Assembly (NCBI GenBank): GCA_029448655.1
Contig: JACCLO010000010.1
Span: 1,860,001 to 1,924,000, forward strand
Direction: 5' to 3'
From: Wolfiporia cocos
Lineage: Eukaryota > Basidiomycota > Agaricomycetes > Polyporales > Phaeolaceae
Length of the DNA: 64,000 nucleotides
This document shows, piece after piece, positions 1-12,497 of this stretch. The number at the start of each line of letters is the position of its first letter. Position 1 is the first letter of the stretch. A model generated the notes under the pieces. It saw nothing but the letters and a program-made list of their open reading frames with translations. It was not told the DNA's origin and did not search any database. The translations under genes were made by a program, and so were the position numbers.

Positions 1-3000
1 TGACATCGGAAGGCATGAATTCTTGGCCAGAACCACCTCCACCCGCTACAGCTGCCGTTAATGCTGCCATCCAACTGTTCGCACAACTTCTACCCTTACA
101 AGATCTCACCGTAGCAGTTCGTACCGTACAACAGCTCATAGAGGCAACATCCTCCCCCAAGCTAGAAAAGAATTCTGGTCGGAAGGCCGCAGTGTCCGTG
201 AATTCCACCGTGGCAATTGTTCTCAGTCTTAGGCAAACCTCCACACCCCGCTCGCGGCAGGTCCTCGGTAATGGCCAAATAACCTCCCTTCTCTCCGGTT
301 TTTTGAAGGTATGACCACGGAGCTCTATTTCGTTCAGCTTGGTATTTGTCTGAATCAAGACGCGTAGGATGTACTGGTCGACGGTGATTCCCTCCTTCGC
401 AGGGCAAGCAGCGAAGCGATCGGTCGCCTCGCCAGTGTTGCCGGCACAAACTTCCTGACAAGTCAGGCCAAGACCCTTGTCGATCAGGTTGTCAATAATC
501 GTGATCCTCATGGACGCGCTGGCTGTGCTTTAGCATTCGGCGAGATCCATGCCCACGTGGGTGGATTGGCGGCTGGGCCTTTGCTCAAGACTACCGTCCA
601 TGTCTTGATGTCACTCATCAATGATCCACACCCGGTGGTCCATTTCTGGGCCCTCTCCGCTCTTGCGCGCGTTATCGATGCGGCTAGTCTGGCATACGCT
701 CCCTTCGTGCCTAGCACATTGGGTTTACTCTTCAAGATCTACATGATGGACACGCACGAACCAGAAGGCGGTGCATTGAATCAGGTCAATATGAGCGGAG
801 ACTTGCCAGCGTATCAAGTTATGTGTCAGAACATTGACGCGGTAATTACAGTCCTGGGGCCGGATATTCAAGATTCTACGCGATCTCGCACACTAGTTCT
901 CGATCTTGTACGCCAATTTATCGACGAGGAAGACGATGGGATTTGTGTGGAGGCGATAAACTGCATGCAACATTTCCTGATGTTTGCTCCTGAATTCGTT
1001 CAAGTTCCCGAGCTTGTGTCACGATTCAGAGGATATCTATCATCGTCTCGAAGGCCTCTCAAGCTTGCTTCCATCAATGCACTTTACCAGCTTGTCCAGA
1101 AAGACGCATTTGTCATGTCAAGACTGGGAGGGGACCAGCTTGTAGAAGAGCTGTTCGCAATGTTGGATGATGATTCATCAGTAGACGGGGTTCGCAACGT
1201 GATCCTCAGCTGGCTGCAACAAACTGTCGTGCACAATCCATCTGCATGGATCGACTTATGTCAGCGTATCATGTCCCGGACGACCGCGTCGCAACAAGTG
1301 ACGGACGCTGCGGCCAAGCGGAGTGATCTGATGGACGACGAAGGTCAGTCCCTCAGCGTAGGTACCAGTCAGGATGCAATCGCCGGCGGAAACGCTCGAC
1401 AGACATCACGATGGCGTACACAACTATTCGCTTTGCAATGTCTACATACCATTTGTACGATCGTTGGACGGTCCGGCAGGAGAGAACACCTGGATATCGC
1501 CTTTGCGCGCTCTCAAGGTCTACTGGTACACGGCTTGCTTGTGTCTCGGGTACCTGATCTCATCAAGATCGCGTTTACCGCCTCGGCGGCGCACGTCACG
1601 GAGATACGCTTGGAAGGCCTCACGGTACTGCGAGATGTAATAGAGGTAGGCATTCATTGTGACCATGTGTAACGAATGCACTCATGGGACGTAGATATTT
1701 TCCAAAACCCCAGATCCAGACTACGAGGAATCACTACTATTAGAGCAGCACCAAGCCCCTATTACTGCCGCTTTGACTCCCGCGTTCTCAGCCGACTCGA
1801 CACCTGAGATCTTGGCTGCTGCTATCAGTGCATGCGCTGTCTTTGTGGGCTGTGGAGTTGTCAAGGATGTCCTAAGGATGGGCCGTATCTTGAAATTACT
1901 GACCTCCGCATTGGAACAATCAAAAGGTGTTGTCCCGAAAGAGCTGCATTGCGGTAAACGCGCGCTGATTGATCACTCACAGGCTCTGGGATGCTTTCGC
2001 TAGGTGATGCAGGGGAGTTGAGTCCGAATGCATCTGTAATGCTTCGCATTGCCACATTGTCTGCGTGGGCTGAGCTGGAAGTCGCAAGCACACATCAAAC
2101 GTATCTCGTCAGCGTTGTTAAGCCGTATCGTCCCACACTTTCACCCCTATGGGTCGCCGCTTTGCGAGATTTTGCGAGTATTCGCGCCGATGCCGAGGTA
2201 TTTGATGATTCTACAGCTGGTTCAATTGATTCGTATTCTAGTCTGGGCAAAGAGGTCCTGCTGCCTGTAAGTGTTTATGCTGTCTCGTGCCTCTGTATAT
2301 ACTTATGTGTGATGATAGTACTATCTAGAGGCTTGGCCAGTCATATTACATGCTATTGCCACGGTGATGATTGCCGATGACCCCCACATTTTAGCAGCAA
2401 TGGATGGTCAAGATTCGGTTCCTTCTGATCAACAACAGTCACAACCGTCTACGAGGGAAGAACCTACGACTTTCTTCTTCGTAGTATTCGGACTGGTTTT
2501 CGAAGCTCTCGCCACGGTTTCTCCTGACTCGGACGCCACCTCAAATAAGATCTCGATAATATCCCTACAGGCTCTGAAATGTCTTGTTCAGGGAAGATAT
2601 TGTGGGAATGTCTTCAGCGACCCCGTGATCTTCGAGGAGCTGGTCAACCTCTTCTACCGAATGGCGTTGACTGAACCAGCCATTGTCCAAACTCACTTAG
2701 TGGAGGCGATCGCTTGCTTGGCTCGGAACTTGTTATCGAAACAAACTAAGCTCGTGTTTGTGAAAACGGTTTACCGAATCTGTTCTTTGCCTAAATGCCT
2801 CTTCTACAGAGATGGCTCATTAGCGGAAGCTATCGTCGGCCTGCCGCAAGTACATTGTATGCGAATTTGTGCATACATTATCCGCAGGGCCATAAACGGG
2901 CCGCGAGGCGGCGCTCTGCGTGCGTACTGGTATTACGGTGCTCCAGACACGTTGCTAACCTTTTTGTAGACGATGCATCCACGCTGATCGACAAGGTCAA

Positions 3001-4109
3001 GCTTATCAATATTTCATTCAGTGCATTCACTGCAGTAGCAGAGACACTCGATAAGAGTTGTCAAGAGGATTTCCGAGCACTAGCAATCACGCTGTACAGT
3101 GGTATGTCTTACATGGTCCTCTCCATGCTAATATGTGACAAACATCCGGAAAGAACTGCTCAAGGACGAAACGACTGAAGCCGACCTCGTCGGCCCAACA
3201 CTACAGTCTCTCAAAGCGCTTTTGGAACGACCGCCTAAGGATCCGGATACAGCTCTCAAGTTTGACAAAGTTGTGCATGGCCTACTCTCAGCATGCCTGG
3301 TCAACATTGACGAAATGAGGTCTGTGCTACTTATTTAGCTAAGCTCACAGTAATTCACCCTATGCAGAGGAAGGCAAGGAGCGATATCTACGCGAAAAAT
3401 CAAAACCAATCTCCTGGCTGCTGTCCTTGTGTTAACCGTTGTCCCATCAAGCGCTAAAATCGGCAAAGCGATTATCGAACATTGCTGCTTCCTGATCTCT
3501 CAGAAGCTCGTTGATACTGAGGATGTGAGCTTGTCGAGTGTTGCATACAACGTGCCGTACTCACGGATTTTACCTTAGATGTCCCTGACCGCGGCGCATT
3601 GCACAAAAACTCTAATACTTGCCTCGACTTCGGGCCATGCGGCACTGCGTCAATGTGCCAAACGTCTGTTGCCTGGCATGATTGAGTGTCTCGCAAAGAT
3701 AGCCGCATCCGACAAGGGATTAGACCAACAGGTCGCCATAATTGGTGAGATCTTCAAGGCATTTGCTGCACTGTTTGCATCGCTACCTGAGGAGCTTCGT
3801 GAGTCATCCCATTAACTCGGCATTGCCGTCTGCTCATATGATGTAGGCTCCCGAGCACTTGGTGTCCTGATGCCCACAATGATTTTACTATTGGAGCCAG
3901 AGCGATCACCTCTTCCCACCACTCACACGCAAAGTGTGACGCAGCTCCTGTCCTTTGCCGCCCTTTCTCCGTCCGCCTTCAAGGAAGCCACAAGCAAGCT
4001 TACCCCATCCATGCGTGAGACTCTGGAGAGCTCGGTAAGACAGGCATTAGGCAACAAGGGCCCAGCAATGGAGGCACCCAAACCGCAAATATCACTGCGG
4101 TCATTCTGA
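1..4109 (+). CDS. HEATR5/Laa1-like HEAT-repeat protein, 5'-truncated by window edge
   Basis: This is the C-terminal part of a very large HEAT-repeat protein of the HEATR5 (animal) / Laa1 (yeast) family, which binds the AP-1 clathrin adaptor and helps place it at the trans-Golgi and endosomes. The gene enters from the left edge. Visible exons include about 1-308, a long one ending near 1645, and several shorter ones ending at the stop at 4107-4109. The translation is almost all amphipathic helical repeat. Family-like stretches include PLLKTTVHVLMSLINDPHP near 590 and the final residues PKPQISLRSF, which match the usual HEATR5 C-terminus. Introns are short with GT-AG borders. No enzymatic motif is present, as expected for a scaffold. 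The family call rests on overall similarity recalled from the family. Individual small exon borders between 1.65 and 3.9 kb are approximate. Confidence 0.85.
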
Positions 4110-4232
4110 TGTACTTTGTAGCGGACTAGCGTAGCTATAACTTATTCACTGTGGATTTAAGTCGTATTGTACGGTCAGGATGTGCTTGTAATATAAAATA
4201 AATACAGCGGGCAGAGCAGTGTGGAAGTTTGA

Positions 4233-6448
4233 TTAGCGTGCATACGGGTGGAAGCCGTGCTGTCCTCTCTGTGCGTTTCTTTGAGGGCCTACGCCTGTAT
4301 TGACCATGGCGCCCCCGCGCGCCCTCGCCATTGGGTTCATACCTCCCATCATTCCCATCGCAGGCCTCATCATCCCGCCGGCCATCATGCCCATAGCTGG
4401 CCTCATCATGCCCATATTTGGCCCCATAGGGCCCATGCCCATCCGCATGCCTGCGCCCATACCGCCCATGCCACCCATGCCTCCACCCATTGCGGCCCCC
4501 ATGTTGCCCATCCCACGGTTTATGGCCCCGCCTGCGTTCCCTGCCATACCGCCTGCCATACCGCCTGCATTCATGCCGCCGCCCATGTTCCCACCCATGC
4601 CTGCGTTGCCCATGCCTGCGTTGCTCATGCCTGCGCCGCCCATGCTGCCGAAGTCGTTCATTTGCGCGCCGCCCATTGGCATCATGCCTGCGCCGCCCGC
4701 ACCCATGCCCATGCCCATACCCATGGTGTTCATACCCATTCCGGGCATCCCGCTCATCATCGGCATCTGGCCCATCATGCGCTGGTAGAGTAACGTCATC
4801 GCCTGCGGGTTCACTGCCTGCGGGGGAGATGTGTAGCCCATGCCGCCTGTGGAGTTGTCGAATCCGTCGCGGCCAGTCCTGCCGTTACGCGCTGCGTCGC
4901 GCTGGCTGCGAGGTTGTGCAACCTTGACCTCGATCTGAGAAGCTCCGGATAAGGTATCGTCCTAGAGTGAAGGGCTGAGACATACCTGTTTGTCGTCAAG
5001 TATCAGATCCACTCTTCCGACGAGCTGGTCTGTGTTGCTCGCGTCTTCGAAGGTAACAAATCCGAAACCCTTCGACCGGCCGGTCTCTCTGTCAACCATG
5101 ACGGTACAATCGACCACCTTACCGTATTGCGAGAAAAAAGCGCGCATCGAGTCGGAGGTTGACGCGTGTGAGAGACCACCAACGAAGTAGCGCGTGTTGC
5201 GCAAGTGCTCTTCTCTAGGGATTGCACGCTTCGGGTCAATCTAATTTTAAAGGCGGCGATACACGATGAGCGCACGGAACGATGAATCAGAATGATTATG
5301 ACGTACAGCCTTTCCGTCGAGAATGTGCTCTCGCACCATCACGGCGTTAACGGAACTTGGATCTTCAAACGTGAGGAACGCAAATCCGCGGGAGCGGCCA
5401 TCATGATCTCGTAGAATAGTGCAGTCCTCGACTTTGCCAAATTCAGAGAAATACTTTCTCAGACCTTCTACTCGGCGCAGATCAATGACTCCGATCAGTT
5501 CACTGTCAACGGGAGCTCGCAGGGAAAATATGTACCATCGGTTGTGTCCCAGCTGAGGCCGCCGACGAAGAGCTTGCTGCAGGATAGGATAGGCACCAGA
5601 GATAGCATTGCAGTTATAGCATTGCGGAGCCGTATATCGTAGCGAACACAGGATAGGTGACATGTCGACAGGTAGCACGGGAGGATGTAAAAGAGTATTA
5701 GTTTCCGTATGCGGAGTAAGCCAGGTATAATTGCGATGGTAGAAGCATAGATGGCGGGACAAACGCAGATGATAGCACGAGACAGTACCAATTCGAGGTA
5801 GACAACACGTGTCGCAGTCAACAGCTTCTACTAGAACGTGTAGCACGACAGCTCGAACGGTGCCTTAGTCCCATGTACAGATCGCTAGGTGCGTAGACGG
5901 TGGATAGCGACGCCACAGTATGTAGACGAAGACTCGTAACGTTATCGTGACGCGCCATAATGCGATAGCCATGTAACTAGTCAGAAGAAATGTCACTCAC
6001 CCTTCATCCTTCATTTCTGAAGGCCGCACGGGTCTTGATCGTGCGACTGACTCGTCCTGGGACGGCGATTGTGGCAGGACAACGGCATCAGAGCCGCTAC
6101 CTACACTTCTTGAGACAGCTAAATGCGCTTGTGACTGACGTTCCTGCGCAGGAGTCTGCTTGTATGCAGAGAATTGCTGCGCAATTTGCGCGGAATAGGA
6201 TAGCTCAGTCGATGGTGCTGGCTTTGCGGGCAGAGAGTTCTCTCCAGTCCCTACGCTGCTCGTCTCACGTGCAGGGGAGGCTGTTGGGGCTGGCTGCTCT
6301 TGCTTCTCCTCTGTGGGCGATGGTGTTTGTGAGGTCGTAGACTTGAGGTCGGTGCTGTCACCATACAAATCTACGGCACGTGAGGACGAACAAAAGGCAA
6401 AAGTCTCAAAGACATACCGTCGTAGATATCGTCCTCAAGTTGTGACAT
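4233..6448 (-). CDS. Two-RRM hnRNP-like RNA-binding protein with Met/Gly-rich tail (Hrp1/Nab4-like)
   Basis: Six exons join in phase to give 519 residues: 6448-6418, 6370-6001, 5576-5536, 5467-5307, 5240-4986 and 4934-4233. A low-complexity N-terminus with many S, P, Q and T is followed by RRM1 (about 134-200; RNP2 KLFVGGLSW, RNP1 RSRGFAFLTF) and RRM2 (about 215-290; RNP2 RYFVGGLS, RNP1 KGFGFVTF). After these comes a roughly 200-residue tail of M-G and N-G-G-M repeats. Tandem RRMs of this kind bind RNA in Hrp1/Nab4, Musashi and DAZAP1-type proteins that act in mRNA 3'-end formation, export or translation. The M/G-rich tail looks disordered and prion-like. The start at MSQLEDDIYD is the first ATG of the short exon 1 and fits the phase. 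The 424-nt second intron is long for this genome. Orthology to yeast Hrp1 is likely but was not tested. Confidence 0.87.
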
Positions 6449-6810
6449 GTCGGCGATATGAAGTCGTCAGAGAGGTAGTAGTAGGGAACAGAGAGCAAGA
6501 GAAAGGGGCGCGCGGACCAACCCAGTGCTACCATGCACGTGCGCTCTCATTCCATGAACGCGTGAGGCGCTTGTGACCTCGCAACAATTCAAGATCTTGC
6601 CAGATTCCTGGCCATTGCGTATTGCAGTCACACACCCGTAGTCTGGCAGGATCTACCTTGAGTTGACTGAAATGGTCCTCTGTCGAAATTGACCGGGCAG
6701 CGGAACCAATGACTGTTGCCAAACTCTGGCCTCATACTTTTTGCCTCGTACTTTGAGTCTTCAATTGCAATCCGTATGAAGGGGGCATAATGTCCCGGCG
6801 CTCGAATAAA
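6449..6810. other. Intergenic: upstream of RRM gene, downstream of VHS gene
   Basis: This 362-bp gap separates the 3' end of the VHS-GAT gene from the start of the RRM gene, both on the minus strand. It should hold the RRM gene promoter. The only open frames are short and show no family motif. Confidence 0.5.
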
Positions 6811-9800
6811 TTATTGGGTACAGCACGCCAAGCTGCGTAGTCTACAACATAGGAGCGCCACGGCCGTGTCAGCACCGCGCCCGTGGCGTCGCCCGAAGTC
6901 CACCCCATCGCAGGACCTCTGGACAGGCGTACGATCCCCTCTTGCTCTCCCGACGCCCTGGAAACCTAGATGAAACAGACCGTCAGTGCACACTACCCAC
7001 CAACGCCGCAGCCGCAAGCCGCCCTTCTCTGATCCGCTGCTGCGTGCGCTCTGCTGCTGCGTCGTATACGTAGTGCACGGGCTGATGCCATGTTCTGTGG
7101 CGGCCATCGTCCGAGTCAGAGTCGACGTAGTCATCGTCGCGGCGAGGAGTCTCCTCTGCATGGTCATAGAACAGATCATCGGGATCAAACGAACCTGGAC
7201 ACGAACATGAGTTTGTCTCCACCATCCGTGATTGCAGCGAGTAAATGGCTTACGATCGGGGCTTATAGGCTCGAGGACTCTCCGCTTGCCCAGCGCCTTC
7301 GCGCTCGGTCTCGGTGGTGGATCCTCACCCTCCGCGATCGACTCGGTATCGGCCACCCTCAACCGGCCCATATCTTGCGCAAGCGTGCCCCGGGCGCTCT
7401 CCAATGACCCGCGGGAAGGCTGATGCTGGTGATGCGACGTGTTTGTCGAGGCGCGCTCGGGCGAGGGCGTACGCGAGCGCCCGGTACTGTGCGCGGGGGA
7501 GCGCGGCCCGAAGGGGTGCGGTGGCGGCGGCGCGAGCGACTGTATCGAGACCTGTGCGGAGATCGCCGGCGCGAATTGCGCTGTCGCGTGCGTCGGAATT
7601 GGCGGGAGTGGGTGGTTCGGGTTCTGCACGACCGGGTGGAGCATGAAAGACGGCGCGGGAGACGGGGAGGCGGACGCGGGCGAGGGGCTGCGTGATGTTG
7701 AGGCGCCGCCTGCCTTCGGATAGCCTGGCTCTAAATATGAATGATCGATGTCCTCATAGCGCAATTGCTGAGAGCGAAGGGGGTGTAAGCATATCTATGA
7801 ACTGAGCAGACCGTGGGGTGCCACTCACACTGCGGTCCATGCGCGTCTCCTTGCGGCTCCGCTCCTCTGCCTCGCGCTCGATTCCGACGCGCTCGAGGTC
7901 GTCGTACTGACGCAGCGCCCCCATCAGCTCCTCGTTCGCAGCAAGTAGCTCTGCAAGCAGCAGCTCCTCCTGGGTGAGCTCGCCGCACGTCTCCGAAGTC
8001 GTGCGCGACACCTGCGAGTCGGTGCGAGTGCGCACGCGCATCGAGTCGATGGACGGGCGCCCGGCGCGCCCCGCACTCTGGCGCGATTTCTCGGCGGTAG
8101 CGAACGCCCACGGTATCTGCGCGGATATCAGTTCCTGCGAGACGCGACAGCGCGCGTAGAACTCCTGTTGCGCGCATTCAGCAGATACACAGGTACATAG
8201 AGGGTCATACATGCCTTGATAATCTCTTTCAAGAGGTCCTCTGGCCGCGCGAATGCAAGCGCCTCGGAGAGCAGCGCGGCGTTTCCCTTGCCCACCTTGC
8301 ACTCCTGGAAGAGCCGGCGCATGTCCTCTTCTGGTGGAATCACGCGGTTACGCGACGACGATTTGGACTTCTGTGGCGTGACCTGTGCCACAGGATTAGC
8401 ATTGGTCACGTCGTCTAAAACTCAGCACATACAGTAGGTGGTGGCCGTTGAGGAGACGAGTGGGTCAAATCGGACGGCGGCTGAGCGTTTGCACCGGATA
8501 GTGATTGTCGTGGCGTGGGCGGGGAGAACATCGCATCTTTAGTATCGAATGGGATACCCTGTAAAGTGCGTGAGTGTGCGTGTTAGGTGGTCGTGCAGCG
8601 CCAATGCGCACCTCGTCCGGCTTGTCTGCAGGCTTGACCTTTCGCCAAAGCTGTCGGAATGCCATCTCCTTGCTGCCTGTTCGTGACATCATTTCATCAA
8701 AATGTACTCGGGGTGCATGGCGCGACAACACATACCAGGTATCGCCGCGTACGCCGCTGCCGCTAAAACCTCCAGAAGACGCTCGCGCACGACGGGCGAC
8801 GTGCGCGACGAGCCAATGATGTCCTCGAGCGTATCGACAAACTTGCGCGACGCGCACTGGTGAACGAACACTTCTTGTGTGTTGCGAAGCATGAGCGCCC
8901 ATAGCTGCAGAGCATTTAGCAAACGCGTATTCAACTGAGGACATGAACACAGACTCGAGCTGCAGAGAGCTGTGCGGACGGCTCCGCATACCTGTGAAGC
9001 ACACGTCAGGAGCAAGACGAGATTGTGCAGGACGTGACTTGCTTGAACTCGCGACGGATAGCCTTAGCGGCCTCCTTCGCCGCAGACTCGCTCGCGGAGG
9101 CACGTTCGCAGACGTCCAGCACCAGGGACCAGTCTTCCGATGCCGTCGCGGTGAGGAAGCCTGAAGGCATTGAGAACGCGCCGAACGCGACAGGCATCGA
9201 GCAGACGCACCTATCATCCGAGTGAGCTCCGCAGGCTCGTCCTCTCTCCGGACGATAATCTCGGGCGAGCGGCCCTTGTCCCTCTCCCTCTCCCTCTCCC
9301 GCTCCCTCTCTTTCTCCCGCTCCCTCTCCCTTTCCTTGTCCTTGTCCTTGTCCTTGTCCTTATCCCTATGGCCCGCAGCACGCTCCCAGAACCCCCGTTT
9401 CTCCTTCTTCTCCTCGCGGGTCGAGGTCTCGGTGGTGCCGTCATCGGAGGGCTCTGGCGTATGCGCGGGCTCCAGATGAGGATCAAGGGCCTTGAGTATG
9501 CCCACTGCGGCGAACGCACTGTGGCCATTCGGGGCCTTCTTGCGCAGCATCTGCGTGTCCCGATCGCGCTCGCTCGTGCGCTGGCTGGGCGGCTTTGGCT
9601 GCGGTATCGCCTGATGTGGCGCGGCGGGTACGAGCTGGGTGGTGGATACGATCGACGGCGCGCCGGACGATGGCAGCGACGGGGCATCGACCGAGCGCGC
9701 GTACGGATGTGTGTCGCCGCCCTCGACGAGGGCCCAGGCGCCGTCCGGCTCTAGCGGGGTCGGGGTGCTCGAGCGCGAGCGATCATGGAGGTGCAGATGT

Positions 9801-9947
9801 GCGGCGGCAGCGGCAAAGTAGCCCTGGCATGGACGTCAGTGTAGTCGGCGGCTCGGGCAGCATGCTCACCTCGTTGGCGGCGCCGGTGCCGATGTCTGAT
9901 GGGGCGAGCTTGACCTTGCCCTTGTCGCGATGGAACAACTTTTTCAT
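6811..9947 (-). CDS. VHS and GAT domain adaptor protein (Lsb5/TOM1/GGA-like)
   Basis: Twelve phase-consistent exons give about 848 residues: 9947-9870, 9823-9211, 9160-9043, 8991-8955, 8904-8736, 8676-8612, 8558-8495, 8414-8215, 8164-7829, 7767-7254, 7194-6997 and 6965-6811. The protein starts MKKLFHRDKGKVKL. It has a long disordered lead with a KD/ER charge repeat (9275-9365), then a VHS domain (about 222-365, with WSLVLDVCERAS, ALMLRNTQEVFV and the helix around FVDTLEDII). A GAT-like helical segment follows (about 385-520, with LLAANEELMGALRQYDDLER). The tail is Ser/Pro-rich and acidic. VHS-GAT proteins bind ubiquitinated cargo and sort it from Golgi or endosomes; Lsb5 also links to actin. 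No GAE or SH3 domain is evident. Two introns (9042-8992 and 8214-8165) use GC donors. The exon 7/8 border and the last exon's frame are the least certain parts. Confidence 0.8.
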
Positions 9948-10355
9948 GGGGAGCAGGCCAGGATGGATCAGGAAGGAAATGAGGGTATTTGAGAGCTTGA
10001 TGGGCTCAAGGCGGTGCTACTTTGCGTGTTAATGGCCCAGACGCCGAGTGGCGAGCGCCGCATCAGCAACACGTGCTGAGGCGTATCGACCTTACCCCGC
10101 CATCAAAGTGGCATCAATCAAGGAAGATGTTCTTTGCCATACGTCGTCCAGCTAGAGGCGGTGCGTAGCCGGACTACAGATGCTTGTTATCCGCCACACA
10201 ATGGTGGCCCTGCAGCAGGCAACAAGGTCGCCTCGTCCATTCACTGTTGTTGTGTTCGCTATAGAAGCTTATTGCGATCGGTCCCTGTTGATACGATCGC
10301 TTCCCCGCTCCGCGGCGTCAAACAACCGTCCTATTCGGGGTGGTCATCCATCAGC
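9948..10355. promoter_or_regulatory. Shared upstream region of VHS-GAT and GH3 genes
   Basis: The start codons of the VHS-GAT gene (minus, 9947) and the GH3 gene (plus, 10356) face away from each other across 408 bp. Both promoters must lie here. I see no clear TATA box and no supported ORF. That this is a true bidirectional promoter is inferred from layout alone. Confidence 0.4.
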
Positions 10356-12497
10356 ATGACAGAACAGGTCAGACGCGAAATCGGTCAGGTCGGTCGGTAG
10401 CATTCCATGCGGTAGGACCACTCCCGATCACCCACAGCACTTCGTCTTTGGCTTTCATGGCCTCGAAGTCAGCGAGGACATCCGGACGCTCATCGCCGAG
10501 TACTACCTTGGGTAGAGCTTTACATTTAAGGACAAGGATCATGACGCTGATCAATACGGCAGCAACGTAATTCTGATGAAGCGGAATGTGCAAAGTGGGA
10601 TCCACTTCCGCATTATCGGAGCTCTCGAGGCCGCTGAAACTGCACTTGCCTAGGCATCGCCCAGGTCAATGCACTTGTATGCCAGCTGCAGCAACTCGCA
10701 AAAGACGCAGGACATGCACGTCCGCTCATGATCGGGATAGATCAGGAGAATGGTGCAAAGCGATCGCTGATCAGCAAGCTCGTGATTCATACTGAAATCG
10801 TCTACAGGCTTAGTATCAGCACTGAGCTCGTCTGTACATTCTGATGCCGGGACCCAATTGTGATTGTACACTTATCCGTGAAGCTGAGCCACTCTGCTGA
10901 CAGGCAGCGTCACACAGCCCCGGTGCGATGGCACTTGCTGCGACTGGGTCCACCGAGATCGCAGAACAAGTGTCCGCTGCTTCCGGCAAGGAGATGCGGA
11001 TGGCGGGCATCAACTGGGTGTATGTCCCAGCTTACAAGCCACAGCATCGGTGTATTTATTGGACACAACAGATACAGCCCAGTGGCGGATGTGAATTCAG
11101 ATGCCCGCAATCCTGTAATTGGTAGCCATCTCACACTGTTCTTGATTGTGTTCTACATGACTGACTGATGCACAGGTGTGCGCTCGTTTGGGGACGGCAA
11201 GTCGAAAACAATCTCTCCTGATTGTTGTCTGATGATTTCTACAGACCCTAACGAGGTCGCACGCTACGTGCAGGCCGTCTCACGCGGACTCTCCTCCGCC
11301 GGCATCGCCCCCTCTGCAAAGCATTTCCCGGGGCACGGCAACACACATGTCGACTCCCACTTGAGCCTTCCGGTCATCAACACCACCAAGGCTGATCTGT
11401 ACACGACGGAGCTTGTTCCCTTCGCCACGCTCATACAGTCTGGTATCGCTTCCATCATGACCGGGCACATGGCGCTCCCACTGATCGACACCGCCCACCC
11501 CGACACACCTGCCTCGCTATCCGCCGCAGTTACGACCGACCTCCTCCGTCGCGAGCTCCGCTTCGAAGGCGTAATTGTTACAGACTGCCTCGAGATGGAG
11601 GCCGTCGCACAGCGCGCGGGTGGTGTGCCCACCGCAGCGGTGCAGGCGCTCGCTGCGGGTGCGGACATCGTCATGGCCTGCCACCGCTTCGACCGGCACG
11701 TTGCCTCGATCCGCGCTGCGTGGGCTGCGGTGTCGCGTGGGGAGCTCTCCCTCGACGCACTGACGCAGAGCGGGCGCCGCGTCGCCGCGCTGAAGGACGC
11801 CTGGGCGGGCACGTGGGCGGACGTCCTCGACCGGCCGCTCGACCTGGGCGCGCTCGCTGCGGCGAAGGACGCGCACGCGCGCCTGAGCACAGCGGCGTAC
11901 GCGAGCACGACCGCGGTCCTGCGCGCGCCTGCAGAGGCGCTCCCGCTGAGGACCGCGGGGACCGCGGTGCTGTTCTCGCCGCGCGTGGAGAGCATCAACC
12001 CCGCGGTGGACGACGCCGCGGGCGTCGCGCGGGTGGTGGGCCCGGATGGCCGGCTGGTGGTGCGCAACACTGCGGGGCCGGCGTACGAGGCGTTCGCTGC
12101 AGCGCTTGCACGGCGGGTGCCGACGCACCATGTCGTGTACGCGCCCGGGGACGCGGAGAGCCTGACGATGGGTGACCGTGAACGGGTGCGCGCTGCGAGT
12201 GGGGTGGTATTCGCCGTGCGCAATGGGTTTGGAGAGAAGGGCGGGTGGCAAGTGGAGTATCTGCGGGAGCTCTTGAGGAGTGGAGTCGTGGATGCAAGCA
12301 GGCAGCGCGTCGCGCTCGTCTCTACGTGTGCGCCATATGACGTGCTCTCTCTATCGGGCACAGAATCGGACGGTCTGCTGGCACAGGTTGCGCAGCTGGC
12401 GACGTTCGAGTTCACAATACCCGCATTGGCTGCATGCGCGGCGGCTCTTTTTGAAGAGAACGTTCCCAGCGGTCGTCCGCCTGTACGCTTCGCATGA
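10356..12497 (+). CDS. GH3 beta-N-acetylhexosaminidase, NagZ type
   Basis: Nine exons join in phase: 10356-10388, 10438-10511, 10563-10594, 10654-10752, 10808-10859, 10918-11019, 11072-11121, 11176-11196 and 11245-12497, giving about 571 residues. Each junction rebuilds a family motif: FGFHGLE then YYLG-NVILMKRNVQ, IGIDQENG-L, TQ-FPGAMALAATGS, NWV-YSPVADVNSD and VRSFGD-DPNEVARY. The NagZ-specific loop KHFPGHGNTHVDSH (residues 180-193) carries the Asp-His catalytic dyad, and D268 in VIVTDCLEME fits the nucleophile. Such enzymes release terminal N-acetylglucosamine from glycans or chitin-derived oligomers. No signal peptide is seen, so it is probably intracellular. The C-terminal third is GC-rich and has no acetyltransferase domain. 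Intron 11197-11244 is a 48-nt GC-AG intron with no in-frame stop, so an annotation made without the motif would wrongly translate it. Confidence 0.9.

Noticed and set aside
4248..4793. Two overlapping plus-strand ORFs rich in His/Ala and Pro/Met
   Set aside because: They are the reverse reading of the Met/Gly repeat tail of the RRM protein.
10369..10605. 78-codon minus-strand ORF with a hydrophobic N-terminus, at first sight a small membrane protein of MAPEG type
   Set aside because: It lies antisense to exons 1-3 of the GH3 gene, whose joins restore conserved GH3 motifs; no MAPEG motifs follow the first segment.
11264..12415. Long (383-codon) minus-strand ORF
   Set aside because: It is a composition shadow of the GC-rich GH3 C-terminal exon: Ser/Arg/Ala-rich with no domain.
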